A DNA stretch of 64,000 nucleotides from Brachionus rotundiformis (GCA_016802295.1 JAESIW010000207.1:265978-329977), one strand, 5' to 3'. Positions 1 through 13,000 are shown, numbered from the stretch's first letter. Numbers and translations: made by a program. The notes: a model not told the origin generated them from the sequence alone.

Positions 1-711
1 TAATTTAGAGGAAACAGTTCCTCTTGGCAGCTCCGAACGGCGCAGTGCCTTCTTTTCAGTCAACCTGTTAGGAATATTTTTGCAATCTATCAATGTAGCT
101 TTTAAAAAATTGGATGGATTTATAATAGTAATAATATGAGCCACACAGGCACAACCTGTAGAGTAAACCTAGAATAAATGACTTAAGGACCAAGATTTGT
201 TTACTAGAAATTGATCAGACACTTAAAAAATTATCCAATTTCTTTCTAAAGTTGTCTTTTGAATTTACTGCTAATACTTGTTTAACATAATTATTATTAT
301 TGTGACACGCTTTACATGTTATGTAAATTTAAAAAATAAATAATTTTATAGAAATATTTTTTCAACTAATTGATTAGATTAATTTTTATAATTGCAAATT
401 TATTAGCTCAATTTTTGTTAAGTCTTTTTTTAATTTTAAAAATATTAGTTGGAAAATATTTAATTTGGTTATCTAGACCTCAGAGAAACTATGAGCTAAT
501 TTGGTCTTAAGTTTTGACCGATATGTATCAAAAATAGATGAATTTGATGATAGTGAACAGCTTTTAATATCATTTTCTTAAGTTTGATCGGATGGGTGTT
601 CCTGGAGACTGACTATTTTATTTTAAATAAGAAAAAATATGTTATTTTAGCTGTTGGTTAATTCCAAATTATTTTATCCGACCTATTTTATCATGAATCT
701 TAGTTTTTTTA
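1..711. other. AT-rich intergenic, no gene seen
   Basis: No convincing coding sequence on either strand and no clear repeat pair. The right end runs directly into a truncated reverse transcriptase. Confidence 0.5.
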
Positions 712-1660
712 GCTCTGAGTGGAGTTCCGCAAGGGTCTGTACTTGGACCCCTACTATTTGTTCTGTACATAAATGACCAACCTGACTGCGTTTCAAATAG
801 AATGAAATTGTATGCAGATGACTCAAAAATACTTTGCATTGTTAATAATGTTTATGAGAGAGCGATGGTGCAGAAAGATCTGGATGCAGTGTGTCAATGG
901 ATAGAGGTCTGGCGTATGGGACTGTGTGCTGAAAAATGCAATGCATTTCGGCAGACTAAATGGAAGGCATGAATATGCACAAAAAAGCAACAGGAATCTA
1001 ATACTTGCGACCACAGAGTGTGAAAGGGATCTTGGAGTGATTGTTTCATCAGATTTAAAGTGGACCAGCCAAGTGAAAAGCGCTTGTGCGAAAGCGAGTA
1101 GGGTACTTGGAATGCTAAAGCGAACGTTTACAAGTAGAGAGGAAAGACTGTGGGTAAGATTGTATATATCCATGGTGAGACCACACCTAACTTAGCAGTG
1201 CAGATTTGGAATCCAAGTATGAAAATGTACGTGAATGCGTTGGAAAAAGTGCAAGAGAGGGCAACAAAAATAAGTCGTTAAGAAACATGCCGTATGAAAT
1301 GAGGCTGACAAAACTAGGACTGACAAAGCTGAGTGAAAAAAGGGTGAGAGGAGACTTGATTGAAATGTACAAATTAGTTAATGGAATAAAAAAAGTAAGC
1401 ATGGTAAAAAATCTGGTGAACAAATCAGAAAACAAGGGATCAGCCGCAGGATTAAGAGGAAATAGCATTAGAGTTCAGAGAGATAATTTCCCAGCTCAAA
1501 TTAGAAACGATTTTGCGGCTGCAGTAAGTGCCAGACATGTATTTTTCTCAAATAGAGTAGTTCCGCATTGGATTAATTTGCCAGAAAATGTGGTGAAATC
1601 CAAGTCAACCGCTTATTTTTAAATGGCTTTAGATAATTTCAACGTAATTGGCTGCTAAAA
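712..1660 (+). pseudogene. Non-LTR (CR1/Jockey-type) reverse transcriptase, 5'-truncated and frameshifted
   Basis: Translated pieces show the RT signature SGVPQGSVLGPLLF followed by the catalytic box LYADDSK, then the usual C-terminal part (QVKSACAKASRVLGMLKRTF, VRPHL, RVRGDLIEMYKLVNGI). The reading passes through at least three frames: a shift near 950, another near 1195-1206, and an in-frame stop at 1620-1622 shortly before the expected end. There is no endonuclease domain or 5' end, so this is a dead, 5'-truncated LINE insertion. The YADD box itself is intact, unlike in the other LINE copies here. The same family recurs at 7476-8555 and 11925-13920. Confidence 0.85.
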
Positions 1661-2555
1661 AAATATCGACTCTTGAATGTATTAGAACTCTAGTTGGACA
1701 TAGAGGTTTTCTCACTTCTCTCAAAAATTTGATTTTGTAATTAGATGAGATGACACCAAAAATGGAGAAATAATAAGTTTGGACATGGATGAATCAGGAA
1801 CTTGTATGCTTTCTCAAATGATCCTGTTTTAGGATATTACAATCGAGGAAATTGGTAACTGGCTCTCAAACAGGCAAAATTAAAATCTGATCTAATGAAC
1901 AGATACTTTTCGAATATCATGAAAAGACTTGCCGGGGCTGATCAATTTCATGACCAGCTGATCTTAAAATTTAAAAAACAATATTTTTCAAACCATATTT
2001 AGAAAAAAGTTGACTGGTCACAATATTTAATTTGATTATTCAGTAAAATATAAAAAAATATATACAATTTTAAGCTAAATTAACTTTTAATTTTAATTCT
2101 TAAATTATATTTAGCTATGTTAACATTTTTTAAAATTTTGTTTATAGGATTATCAATGAAAGGAGATCATTCAGTTTTTGTGATGGTAATTTGCTTTATT
2201 TCCTTTTAAGTATTTATTTCTATTTAATATTTTCTTTTCTAAACCCTAACAATACAGAAATAAAATAAATTTTTTATTTTGAAAATATTTTGAAAAATTT
2301 GAATAGGATTTAACAAAAACAGTAAATTAAAAAAAATACTGTAATTACTATTTATTAATTTCACTTCAAACTTTAAATTTTGAAAATCAATTTTGAATTC
2401 TCTTTAAAAAATTAGACTTAAAATAAGAAAGCACGTTTTTAATCATTTGTTTTAAGAAGTGAAATAAATTTGAACATAAAAAATGGTATTTTGTAAACTA
2501 ACCCAATATTTTATCAATTTATTAATATTTTTTTAAGTACTTGACTTAATTATAT
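1661..2555. other. Intergenic, no gene seen
   Basis: Very AT-rich stretch between the LINE remnant and the LTR. I see no coding exon with matching splice sites. Confidence 0.4.
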
Positions 2556-2886
2556 TGTTAGCGGTTAGCTTAGGACTGGATTTAGACTTTGGCATTGTAA
2601 ATAATAGACAGGTTTAAGAAACTTTATTAAACTCAAATCTTGAGTTATAAATATAATAAATTAAATTTCCAAATCAGAATCTTCTTTCTTATATATCCTT
2701 TGAATATCATATTTACTAAATTGTCTCCAAGTTCCAATAAACTTTTAGTCATAAATACAGCCTAGTAACTACGAGTTTAGTTTAAATCTAATTCCAGCAA
2801 CAAGACTAGTTACAAATTATAACCAGTATGAAAGGTCCAATATGACCAGGGAGTATAGTCAGCCTAAGCTTACAGATCCGCCAACA
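2556..2886 (-). repeat. Putative 3' LTR of a Ty3/gypsy element
   Basis: Read on the minus strand the segment begins TGTTGGCGG and ends CCGCTAACA, so its 9-bp ends are inverted repeats with one mismatch and have the TG...CA form of LTRs. Immediately upstream on the minus strand (2887-2897) lies a purine-rich tract (AGAGGGAG) that fits a polypurine tract. The integrase ends 228 bp further upstream. No second LTR is in the window, so identity of paired LTRs cannot be tested. Confidence 0.6.
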
Positions 2887-3114
2887 CTCCCTCTGGTCAA
2901 GAAGCAATGTCCTCATTGCTTATCCGCACTAGTCTGTACAGTACTAGTTCGGATGTCCTACTTTCACTGTAGCAGCGATCAGGACCACCGCCATAACACC
3001 ACAGCATAGGACTTACTCAGTTAATCCTATCCGACTAACTGAGTCTGCCATATCCAGCGCCCTCAATGTTGCCCTTCTAAACTCTAATGCGTTACTAGAC
3101 TATATCTGAATTTC

Positions 3115-3640
3115 TTAGTCATTAATGGTTTCCGCTGCATTCAGATTGGGTATAAACGGTGTATACCTATAAACGGTGTATAGCAGCCTTTGAACATGTA
3201 TCGCAATTGATTTGGCATCTTTTTCAATTCTATACGTCAACTTACTTATCCTAGACACTATTTTAAAAGGACCTTGCCACTTGGGCAACAACTTTTGGGT
3301 GAAACCTTTTTTCGGAACTGGCCAATAGACCATTACCAAATCTCCTATCTTGAATTCTACATCCTTATGAGTTTTGTCATACTGATTCTTGTAATATTCC
3401 ATTTCTTTGTCCAATTTAGCTTCAATTTGCTCATAACTATGCCTTTAGCGTCTTAACATGTCAGCTTTATATTCGACTAGATCGTCAGAATTAACTGGCT
3501 GACGGCCTCGCGGAGCCTCAAAGACGATATCCCCTGGTAGGACTGCGTCCCGCCCATAGAGCAAGAAGAAAGGAGTTTCCTGAATTGTTCTATTAATAGT
3601 AACCCTATAGGCTAATAGGCATGAATCCAATATCACAAAA
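3115..3640 (-). pseudogene. Ty3/gypsy integrase C-terminal fragment
   Basis: Two minus-strand open stretches join into the end of a retroviral-type integrase. The upstream piece (3445-3636) carries the NRTIQETPFFLLYGR block typical of the region after the catalytic core. The downstream piece (3115-3414) carries the chromodomain-proximal GDLVMVYWP...LPKWQGPFKIV block. A frame break separates them near 3415-3445. The catalytic DDE core, RNase H, RT and protease are absent: homology stops abruptly near 3640, where an open frame on the other strand begins. This is a 5'-truncated, inactive copy. Confidence 0.8.
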
Positions 3641-3849
3641 AAGAAAAGCCAAAAGAAATCAACAAATTATTTGTTGCATTTTGCGTCATTAATGATTTTG
3701 TCCTGTTTACATCTTCTGTAGTAACATCGTTTCAGGCTCTGGTTTATCTTTTTGATTATTTTTCAAATCAAAAATATACTGAACCAGCGTTTCAAAAAAA
3801 AATTATTTCACTTTTAGAAAAAATAATACAAAACACAATTGACTGTTAA
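3637..3849 (+). CDS. Possible host exon fragment abutting the gypsy remnant (unknown protein)
   Basis: From the exact place where integrase homology stops, the plus strand is open for about 70 codons with normal coding composition (contains TSSVVTSFQALVYLFDYF and KIISLLEKIIQN, helical-repeat-like). It ends in TAA at 3847-3849, with an AATAAA about 40 bp later. I do not recognise the protein. It may be an exon of the gene whose spliced 3' end lies at 4281-4566, but I could not find a splice junction joining them. Alternatively it is a pseudogene cut by the transposon. Confidence 0.35.
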   Translation, partial: KKEKPKEINKLFVAFCVINDFVLFTSSVVTSFQALVYLFDYFSNQKYTEPAFQKKIISLLEKIIQNTIDC

Positions 3850-4280
3850 TCGATAGAAAAATATTTTAGAATGTCTTCAAAAATAAACAAAATTTGCATT
3901 ATTTGTTTGTGTTCTAGTTTAATTTGAATTTAAATAAATTAATTAAAATTAATTTTTTAATTTATTGTCTATTTTTTAAACAAGAATTTTTATTTATGTC
4001 AATTTATTTTTATTTTCTTGATTCAAAGTGATAAAATTTTAGATTAAAAAATTATTAAAAGTTATCAATCATTTTAAGAATTAAAATAAATTATATAAAT
4101 TTTCATTTTTTTAACCCCAACTTGTGTTTAGTTTGACATAGACGAAAAATAATTTGGTCAAAATAATTTTGACATTTTATTTGAAAAAAAAAAATTTTAA
4201 AAGAGTTAAACCAAACAAAAAATTAAAAAATGGTATCTTCTGAAAAAATATGAGCAATTTTATTATTTTATTTTTGGTAG

Positions 4281-4566
4281 GAAAAAATCGAATTAGAAAA
4301 GGATGAATTTTGTAATGCAATCGCCGAAGAAATTGATGATTTTATTTCAGGTAAGAATAAATTCTTTTATTTAAAGAATAAAAATATAAGTCATGTTTTG
4401 TATTAGATTCTGCTAGTTTATCTCATTTGTGCTTACTTTGGGCTAAACAAGTTACAGGTAATGTTGAAAACAATTATCGAAAAAATAATTAAAATTAAAC
4501 TTAGACATATCGATTGATGAAAAAAATGACTTAACTGGCTTAATTGGCTCTTGCAGCATTCTTTAA
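4281..4566 (+). CDS. Spliced 3' end of an unidentified gene (three exons)
   Basis: Three short exons, 4281-4350, 4407-4457 and 4505-4566, are separated by introns of 56 and 47 bp with GT...AG ends. All junctions keep the same phase (an Asp codon is split at both). The joined peptide is acidic (…AIAEEIDDFIS-D-SASLSHLCLLWAKQVT-D-ISIDEKNDLTGLIG…) and ends in TAA, followed by AATAAA at 4602. The first exon is preceded by a good acceptor (TTTTTGGTAG), so more exons lie upstream, possibly disrupted by the gypsy remnant at 2.5-3.6 kb. I do not recognise the family. Confidence 0.55.
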
Positions 4567-6179
4567 ACAATTTTTATAATATAATATAAAAAATATTTTA
4601 AAATAAAATCTTTATTTCATTATTAATTAAACATTAAATTTGTTATACATTTAAATAAATTTTTATCATTTAAAATCAGCGAAAAATGGAATTTTAAATC
4701 TGCTATTATTTTCACTTTTATCATGAGGATTCCTTATCAGTTTTTTAAACTCGCTCTTTTCTGAAAGCAAAAATAAAATTATTTTTTGTTTTTTAATTAA
4801 TTGAGATTAAATTTACTCTGTAATTTTAGCACAGAATCATGATCTAGACGATTTTCGATTCGCGATACTAAAATAATTGAGAACCATTAATTTAGATCAG
4901 AAAATTAAGCAAGGTTAAGTTGGTCATCAAATTTTAAAAATCTTTAATTTGGAAAATTTTTTTATCAGAATAAATTCTAGTCATATTAAAGAATGAAACT
5001 TAACCCTGTTTATTTGGACTAAGTTTTTAGTTACACAAGTCTTCGTGGGAGCTGTTTACTGTATGAAGAGCTTTTTCAAAATCTAAAAAAACAATCTTTA
5101 TAAACATTTATTAGTTAAATTTTATTTTTTGAAAAATAAAGAAACCTGTTCTTAAGATCCTTAAATAAAGCAAAATTTCGTCCAATTTACTTTCGACTAA
5201 ATTGTTCATATTTAACAATTAAAAAATTATTTTCATCATTTATATTCTCTTGTTCAAATTTTTTCGTCCTTTTAATTTATTTTGACTTTGGACAATTTAT
5301 TTTCAAAATTCATTTAATTAAATTAAGAGAGCAAGTTAGTTGTTTTAAAAGATAGAAAGAGAAAAATTATTTTTATCAGGTTTATTAAAAATTTTTTGAT
5401 AAAAAAATCATTCAAATATTTTAAAAATTTTGATCAAAACCATATATTGTAAAGAAATGCTAAAAATCTAAAATTTAAAAAAGAACAATTCAAAATTTAA
5501 ATTATTCAAATCACCATTCATTTTCGATTTCATATCTTGATACAAAAAAAATCTTAATGTTAACCTAGTTATTTTTTTAACTTTAAACTCACTGGTCTCA
5601 TTAGATTTAAATCGTTGATTGTAAATTTGACTTTCATTTTCGTACATGCCGTACAAATAGCGTTTCTCCCAAAAGATTCTAACTTCTTTCTCATCTTTAT
5701 TAAATCATTCAAAATTTTAGATTATCAAACTCGGCTAAATTTTATAAACCTAAATTTTCTATTTTCCGATTGAATTTTTCGTATTCTTCCGGATATTTAG
5801 CTTCCAAAGGTCTTTCTGCCCTTTTTTGTTCATTCTTAATACTTTAATTTTTTTATTTGACTTAATTCTTTCTAGACCCAAATACTACCTAAAAATAAAT
5901 AAATAAATTATGTTTTTTAAAAGAAAAATTTCTTTCACTTATATAAATTAAACTAGAAATATAAGAAAACCGTTTAAATAAATATTTTAATCTTCAGTAA
6001 GGTAACTCAAAATCTACAATTTATTTGTATCCCCATCATTAAAAAGAAAAAACTATATCAAACTATATCTGGACTCACATGAGAAAAAATTAACAAAAAG
6101 TTTTATGTCAGAATAATGAGTGTAGTGTAGAGTATTCAATAAGAACTGCAAATAGTACTTTGGCAACGATTAAAATAAA
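4567..6179. other. Intergenic, no gene seen
   Basis: Long AT-rich stretch. A minus-strand open frame of 62 codons at 5468-5656 has only low-complexity composition and no supporting features. Confidence 0.4.
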
Positions 6180-6897
6180 ATGGAATCCAAAAAAAAGGAA
6201 ATTAAAGAAATTATTGGGAAAAATGATTCAATTTTCAACTTTACAACTGATGTTTGGTCGTCTTTAATGAAGGATCCTTATCTTTCACTTACTTTTCATT
6301 TTATTGACAATAAATTAGAGCTAAAAGAATATTTAATAGGCGTACACTTTTTCCCACATCCACATGATACTTCAATGATTTGGAATTCGATTGAGCTAGT
6401 AATTATTTAATTATTAAGTAACTTAAATAAGATTATAAGACTTTTTTAGAATGATTTTGGATGATTTTGGGATATCACAGAAATTTCAATCGATATTCTG
6501 CCACAACGCAGAAAATATAATATTGTATAATAAAATCGTACAAACTGGCCTCGAAAACGAATTTATTTTAAAAACAAAAGAAAAAATCGGTTGTTTTTGC
6601 AAAAAAATTCATGTTTCTTTAAAATTCGTTCAATTTCTTGAAAACCAAATTACTACAAAGTGTGAACCAAAATTGAGAGTAATTCTTTATGTTCAAACAA
6701 GATGGAATTCCAATCACAAAAGTCTAAAAACTTCATTAAAATTGAAGAAGTCAATAACAGCTACTTCAGTTTACATAGAAGCCGAGAAAGAAACTTATTT
6801 CTCAAAAATTGAGCCTTTTGATTGGGAATATGCCGCCAAGCAGTGTGAATATCTAGAGCCATTTTATCAAGATATTCATAAAAATCTATATTCATAA
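6180..6897 (+). pseudogene. hAT-family transposase remnant
   Basis: Two open pieces (6180-6410 and 6451-6897), separated by a stop and frame change, together read as the middle of a hAT/ZBED transposase. They show FTTDVWSSLMKDPYLSLTFHFID, the region that follows the first catalytic Asp, then DFGISQKFQSIFCHNAENI with the second Asp-type block, and VQTRWNSNHKSL. The BED finger and the C-terminal dimerisation (hATC) domain are missing. Short AT-rich sequence follows without recognisable terminal repeats, so this is a fragment. Confidence 0.7.
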
Positions 6898-7475
6898 ATA
6901 TTTGGGTTCAAAAAAAGCTATTTGGAAGGTAAAGTTTAAAAGAAAAGGGCAACGGATTTTTTTGTAAGTCGATTCGAGGTGGATCATAGATATCATTAAA
7001 CTTGAATTGTCAAGCTGAAACAAACTCAGACACATCAAAAAAAAAAACCTAAAACACTAATGGAAAGGATGATCTTTAAAGTTACAAACACCAAAAATAA
7101 CAACGATGATGAAATTGAAAATTATTTTATTAATTATTGAAAATTTTATACTACTTTTCAGTAAAATTACACAATTTTTTAAATATTTGGTAAAATTTAG
7201 TAAAAAATCTGAAATAAAAATCAAAGAAAAACGAGACTTCAAAGAGACTTTTAATTAAAATCTACAGTCAATTCCTGAAATAAATTAACAGCATTCTTAA
7301 GCACATGCTTTAAAGATCGGCTAGGTAAATTTTAAATAATATCAATCAGCCAACTAGACTTTTAATTATTGTCAAGCGAAATTTTTTACGAAAAATGGTA
7401 AATTAATTTTTACGACAAATAACGCTTATTTAAAAATTGCTTTAACTACCATGTGCGCTTTAACTACCAGTCGAT
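6898..7475. other. Intergenic, no gene seen
   Basis: Nothing recognisable between the hAT and the LINE remnants. Confidence 0.4.
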
Positions 7476-8555
7476 ATTATATTCTATGATTTTGCCAAAG
7501 CTTTTGACAAGGTTCCTCATGGCAGGTTGATAAAAAAAAGTAATGTTGGAATAATAGGTCAAATTCTCGACCGGATAAAATTTTTCCTGGAAGGTAGGAA
7601 GCAGCGTGTGGTCTTAAGTCCGCACGTTTCAAATTGGAAAGATGTCACTTCGGGTGTACCCAAAGGTAGTGTGTTAGGTCCAATCCTCTTCGCAATCTTC
7701 ATCAATGACCTCCCTAGCCACTTGACACACACAAGCAAGCTCTTTGCTGTTGACCTAAAAATAATAGCGTAGTTGGAATTCAAGGAGGCGATGAATAGTC
7801 TTCAAGTTGATTTGGACTCAGTGGCTGAATGGTGTTGGACTTGGTTGATGGAAGCAAACGAGTCTAAAATTAAAGTCATGAATATCGGTAGCAACGAACA
7901 TATAGCAAAAACCAGGTCTTACACGTTAAAAAAGAAGGATGGCTCTCGAATTAAGCTTCAATACACATCGGAAGAACGTGACGTGGGCATCATTCTCACG
8001 CCAAATTTTAAGTTCAGCTCACAGTCTGCTCATGCCGCATCGAAAGCCAACCAAGTTCTAGGAATGCTAAAAAACACATTCGTATCTAGGGATTTAGAAC
8101 TATGGGCCTCACTCTATCGCAACTTCATTCGTCCGCATCTGGAGTTTTGTGTGTCGGCTTGGAACCCGTATCTTAGGAAAGATATAAACACCCTTGAAAA
8201 AGTACAGAGAAGAGTAACGAGAGTTCCCACTGGCTTGAAAGGCATGGAATACCAGAATAGACTTGAGCGGATGGTTCTGACATCTTTAGAGACAAGACGA
8301 CAAAGGGGTGACTTAATTCAACTATACAAAGTCAGCAGAAGCAAAGATGACATAACGTGGTACAGCGAGCCAAAATAGTTGGCTCCGAGAAACACGAAGA
8401 GAAGTCAATTACGGCGTGAGATCGTGGCATCTTGTCAGCAAAGACACAACTTCTTCATTAATCGGACAGCTAATTTATGGAACGAACTGCCAGATGACAT
8501 AGTCGAAACTGAGACTGTGGACTCCTTTAAAATCAAATACGACCATTATCAATAA
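7476..8555 (+). pseudogene. Non-LTR reverse transcriptase fragment with mutated active site
   Basis: Opens in YDFAKAFDKVPHGRLI (first catalytic Asp region), continues through VPKGSVLGPILFAIFINDLP, then the active-site box reads FAVDLK instead of the usual (F/Y)ADD: one base change destroys a metal-binding aspartate. A stop follows at 7772 and the frame resumes at 7773. The end (RNFIRPHLEFCVSAWNPYL, QRRGDLIQLYK, NRTANLWNELPDDIV) is typical for CR1/Jockey elements and finishes with TAA at 8553-8555. 5'-truncated, inactive. Confidence 0.85.
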
Positions 8556-9281
8556 AAAATTTTTACTTATTTTTAATTATCCTCGATTTCTAGTTTTTCA
8601 TTTTATAATATCTAAAAATTCAACAAATGATCGGGAGAAATAATCTTTAAATTTATTCCTTTTTTTTATGCAACTTAGTAAGTTGCACAATTTTTGAAAT
8701 TTATTATTACGAAATTCATTAAAACTTTATTTTTTAATAACCTTTTAAATTTTTGTACCAAATTCACAAAACCACAAAATATATTATATGACAAAAGAAT
8801 TTATAATTTACATATGTAAAAAATTACAAAAAAGGGAGTGTTCTATAAATTTTTGTAATAATTTATTGAAAACGCTTGCGCATTCGCAAGAGAAAAAATT
8901 AATGTACTAGAGCTGCTTAAGCACACTAGCTTAGACATTGGAGTATGTAAGTTACGAATCCATGCCTTGGGCAATAAGTGAAAAATTGAGTTTAAAAGAA
9001 GATTTATTTAAATAAACATAGACAGCATTTGCAGCTTATTTGGCAAACTACCTGCTAAGTTGTTTTACGATCTGAGAGATAACCGACTTTGCCTTGGAAA
9101 GAATTGTTAGATATTTTTTGATTACTATTCTGCTATGAAGGCCCAATTATTCGATCAAAAATTTTATCGGGTATTTTGAATATGTTGAAGCCGGATATTT
9201 TTAGTTATTTGATTTTGTATTAAAAATGACTATCAATTAAAATTTGATGTAGCATTAATGTAACAAACGAAATTTTATCGA
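8556..9281. other. Intergenic, no gene seen
   Basis: AT-rich. It presumably contains the untranslated tail of the preceding LINE, but no end is obvious. Confidence 0.35.
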
Positions 9282-9602
9282 ATGAGCAAATTCATAATGA
9301 TAAGAAGCCCACAGAACCAACTTAGCAAAAAATCTATATTTAAAGAATTAAATGAGATCTTAAAAGAAGACGGAAATGAAGAGATAGATATTTCCCAGAA
9401 AATAGAACTTAAACTAAGAGAGTTAAGAAATACAAATCGGAATGGAATAATTGACTCCATCAAGGAATGCATAGAAAATATTGGAAATGAAACGTATAGA
9501 AAAAGTTATAGAATTAACAAAGTTCTCCTAAAGGAAAAGAAAAAAAATCTTACCTCAAGTGAATATCCATTGTTGAACTGGTCCCCTAAAAGTTTGAGCT
9601 GA
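9282..9602 (+). CDS. Unrecognised charged open frame (106 aa)
   Basis: An ATG-initiated frame rich in Lys, Glu, Ile and Asn, predicted largely helical, with no signal peptide or membrane segment. No family recognised. It lies just upstream of a LINE-like 3' tail (9715-9835) and may be a transposon fragment rather than a gene. No splice sites were found that extend it convincingly. Confidence 0.25.
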   Translation: MSKFIMIRSPQNQLSKKSIFKELNEILKEDGNEEIDISQKIELKLRELRNTNRNGIIDSIKECIENIGNETYRKSYRINKVLLKEKKKNLTSSEYPLLNWSPKSLS

Positions 9603-9714
9603 AATCTTGCCTCCTGGATAGAAATAAGTAAAAAAAAAGAATCTGAATAATATTAATTCAAATAAACTAACTTAATTAGCATTTTTTACAGTATTTATGT
9701 AGTATGATTTCAAA

Positions 9715-9835
9715 CATTTGTCTTTAATCATTTTATATTTTTCTCTTTTTTTTAAGCATGGCCTTATAGGCGTCTACTGAAATAGATAAATAAATAAAAA
9801 AATAAATAAAATAAAGATTAAAATTTCATCGGCTT
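9715..9835 (+). repeat. LINE-like 3' tail with A-rich satellite
   Basis: A short GC-richer segment (GCATGGCCTTATAGGCGTC) is followed by repeated AAATAGATAAATAAATAAA-type units. This is the usual 3' terminus of non-LTR elements that end in A-rich tandem repeats. No coding part can be assigned to it with confidence. Confidence 0.4.
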
Positions 9836-10083
9836 TGCATTTATTTTTTCAATTTAATCTCAAAGTTGATGTCAATAATTAATTTTGAATTTAATATTTT
9901 TAAAAATTCTATTACTTAAGTCTTTTCTTAAATTCAAATAATTATTTTTTATCATTTTTAATGTAAAGTCTCTATTTTTTTATTTTTTATTTATATAATT
10001 TTTTTAGTTAGATACCTATGAAAAAAGTAGATTTGATTTTCAAAAACAAAAAAAAACATAATTCTTTTAATGTGATTCGAAAA

Positions 10084-13000
10084 TCATTTGTAGTCTTCAT
10101 CTTGAGTACAAATTACTTTGAGTTGATTACTATGTGGAATATTATTTTTAAAGCTATCTTCTTGAAAATGTTTTATCCCCCAACTATCTTCATCAAAGAT
10201 CCAAAAAGCCTCTGTTTCTAGATTATTGTATCGAACATAAGTATTAAATTCATTCTGCATGTTCCATCTTATCACAGCTATTTCCCATATTCCACCAATG
10301 CCTACACGTCCACATAATGGATTTGCTCCGCTAGCAGTTGCAGTTTCTTGAGTAAAATAGTAGCATTTTTCGCGAAAATATAATGACTGTTCAGGGCATT
10401 TTGATACACATCGATTATCTTCTCTGTTTTCGAAAAATTGACAACTACACACATTATCCAGACAAATGAGCTCGTTTCTACATTCAGTGGTAAAATCACA
10501 TGATGATGAAAATGGTTTTCTGTTTATACATTCAACTCCGTTCCAGGATTGATCATTTTTTTTGCAATCACAAATTCTTCCACTCTTACTTGACGGACAA
10601 TTGCATCTTTGAGGATCATTGGTACATTTTAAACCCTTGGATTGGTCACACTCATTGTCATTAACACATTCAATTGTGTAAGTAAATCTACACTTTTGGT
10701 TATCTGTGTCCCAAGTGAATGTTTGATTTGGACAAGAGCACTGATTATTCAAACAAATGAGACTTCTTGTGTCAGAGCATTCACTGTGTCTGTCACAATA
10801 TTCATTTAAGCTCTTCTTTGAATAACATTTTTTTGTTGTATTCTTGAAATATTTATCTCCACCACATGCACAATGGTTGTCATTGCTACATGTCATTTCG
10901 CCTAGGCACATATCATCTGTGTCACATTTTTCAAACTCTCCCAATTGTGGTTTACATGTTCTATTATTATTATTAAAATAATTTCCTTCATGACAAATAC
11001 AATTTCCATTGGAACAATGTGTCAATTCGGAGTCCAAACACTGGTCATTTTCGGAACAAGTTTCTGAGTGTCTCTTTTTTGGCTTGCATTCGTTTGAGTC
11101 CCAAAATTCACTTAAAATGTTAAATAATAAAACCAATAAATTTTTCCAGAGCAATTAGTCTTTATTAATTCCAAGTTATTACCAAAGAAAACTAGTACCA
11201 TGAATCTAATGCCAAATTTTTATTTCAGAAATCAGTATCAAGAGCTTTTTAAACATATTAAAAAACTAAATTTTTTTTCAAAATCTGGCTCTGTCAAAAT
11301 TAAATTGGTAAATAAAAGATAGCTCACGGAAAGAAACAATTTGGCGTTAACCAAGAAAATCTAAGAAAATCAGCAGAGAGTTTTAAAAAGTCCTGAAACA
11401 AATTTTGATTTGACTTTTTTATTTTTCCATAATTTAAAAATAAAATTAATATAATTTTTTGGTTCAGTTAAATCCTCAAAAAAAAAGCAAAGTAAAATTT
11501 TTGATCAAATTTCAGGCGCTCAGTCTTGCTTAAACATTTTTAGATGCGCAATTAAATTTCATTGCATTTTTAGAAATTACAATCCTTTTTTTCCAAAAGT
11601 TTGAAAATAAAGCTCTGAAATGTTAAAAGAATAAAAAATCAGCGATGAAATTTAATTGCGCATCTAAAAATTTTTGAGCAAGATTGAGCGCTTGAAATCT
11701 GATCAAAAATTTTACTTTGCTAAAAAAAAAATTATTTTTCCTTAAATTGCTATATAGTAATGTTAAGGTCCAAGTTTTGACATTTCTTTACTTATATTTT
11801 TGTACTTTTTAGTTTATTCTAGAGCTATACCGCTTACTCTATCTGCTTTATAAACCACTAACATTTTTTGTAATTTCGGATTTCATTAAGAAAAACTAAA
11901 ATAAATAATTTAATTTAATATTAATGGCAAAATAGCACTAAATGACTCGATTAAAGCACTAAACGATATGAGTTCAAATTACATTACCACGGATCCTACA
12001 ACGATTGCGAATCGTTTAAATGATTACTTTAAATCAGTTTTTAACCAAGATGTAAATTCAAATTTCCCAAATATTTTTATAAAAGCAGTAAAGTATGTGA
12101 CCCCGATCCAGTTGAAATGTTTAGTATTAACAGAATAACCGATAAACTAGAAAAGTTGGACCTAAATAAGTCCATGGGACCAGACATGATAAACAGCTTA
12201 GTCCTTAAAAGTTGCGCTAAAGCTTTTTTATTTCCGATAAGCGTTATTTTTCGGGAGTCCTTTGTGCTTGAAAAAGTAACAACCATCTGGAAAAAGGCTT
12301 ATGTTACTCTTCTTCATAAAGGAGGTAACAGATTACAGCCATCAAATTATCGACCGATCTGGCTAACTTGTATCCTCTGTAACGTAATGGAAGGTCTTTG
12401 GAAAGAGGTTATGCTCAAACATTTACTAGAAAATAGGCTAATCGCAAAAGCTCAGCACGGCTTTCTCCCACAGAGATCCTGCAGTACAAATTTACTTGAG
12501 ACTATGGACCTGATTACACATCAATTATCAAATGGCTACCCAGTGGACGTGGTGAACACCGAGTTTTCAAAAGCTTTTGAAAAGGTTTCACACACAAAGC
12601 TAGTCTTTAATCTTAAATTTTACGGTTTTATTGAGCGATTGAAAAATCGGATAAGTTCATTTCTAACTGGGCGATCGATACAAGTCGTTGTAGGATAGTC
12701 CAATTTGCATGTTAGAATTGCACCAACTCTACTTCCGGTACTGTACATTTATATCTACAAAGATACTAGTCTCATGTCACTTCAACGTGCCATTATATAA
12801 TATTTTCTAGTATATAAAGCAGTTGAAGTGAATATCTCAACTATATCATATTTAAAATCCTATTTACATTATATATTATTTTCTATATACATTATTTACA
12901 CTATTTACATTAGTCTAACTCAGTGGCTCACAGGAACGTGGCGCCACTTCATTCTTCACTTTATTTAGAAATAAAACACATACAAATATATACAAGTTAT

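Noticed and set aside
2556..2998. Longer LTR ending TAACA at 2998
   Set aside because: The shorter version (to 2886) has better matching 9-bp inverted ends and an adjacent purine tract.
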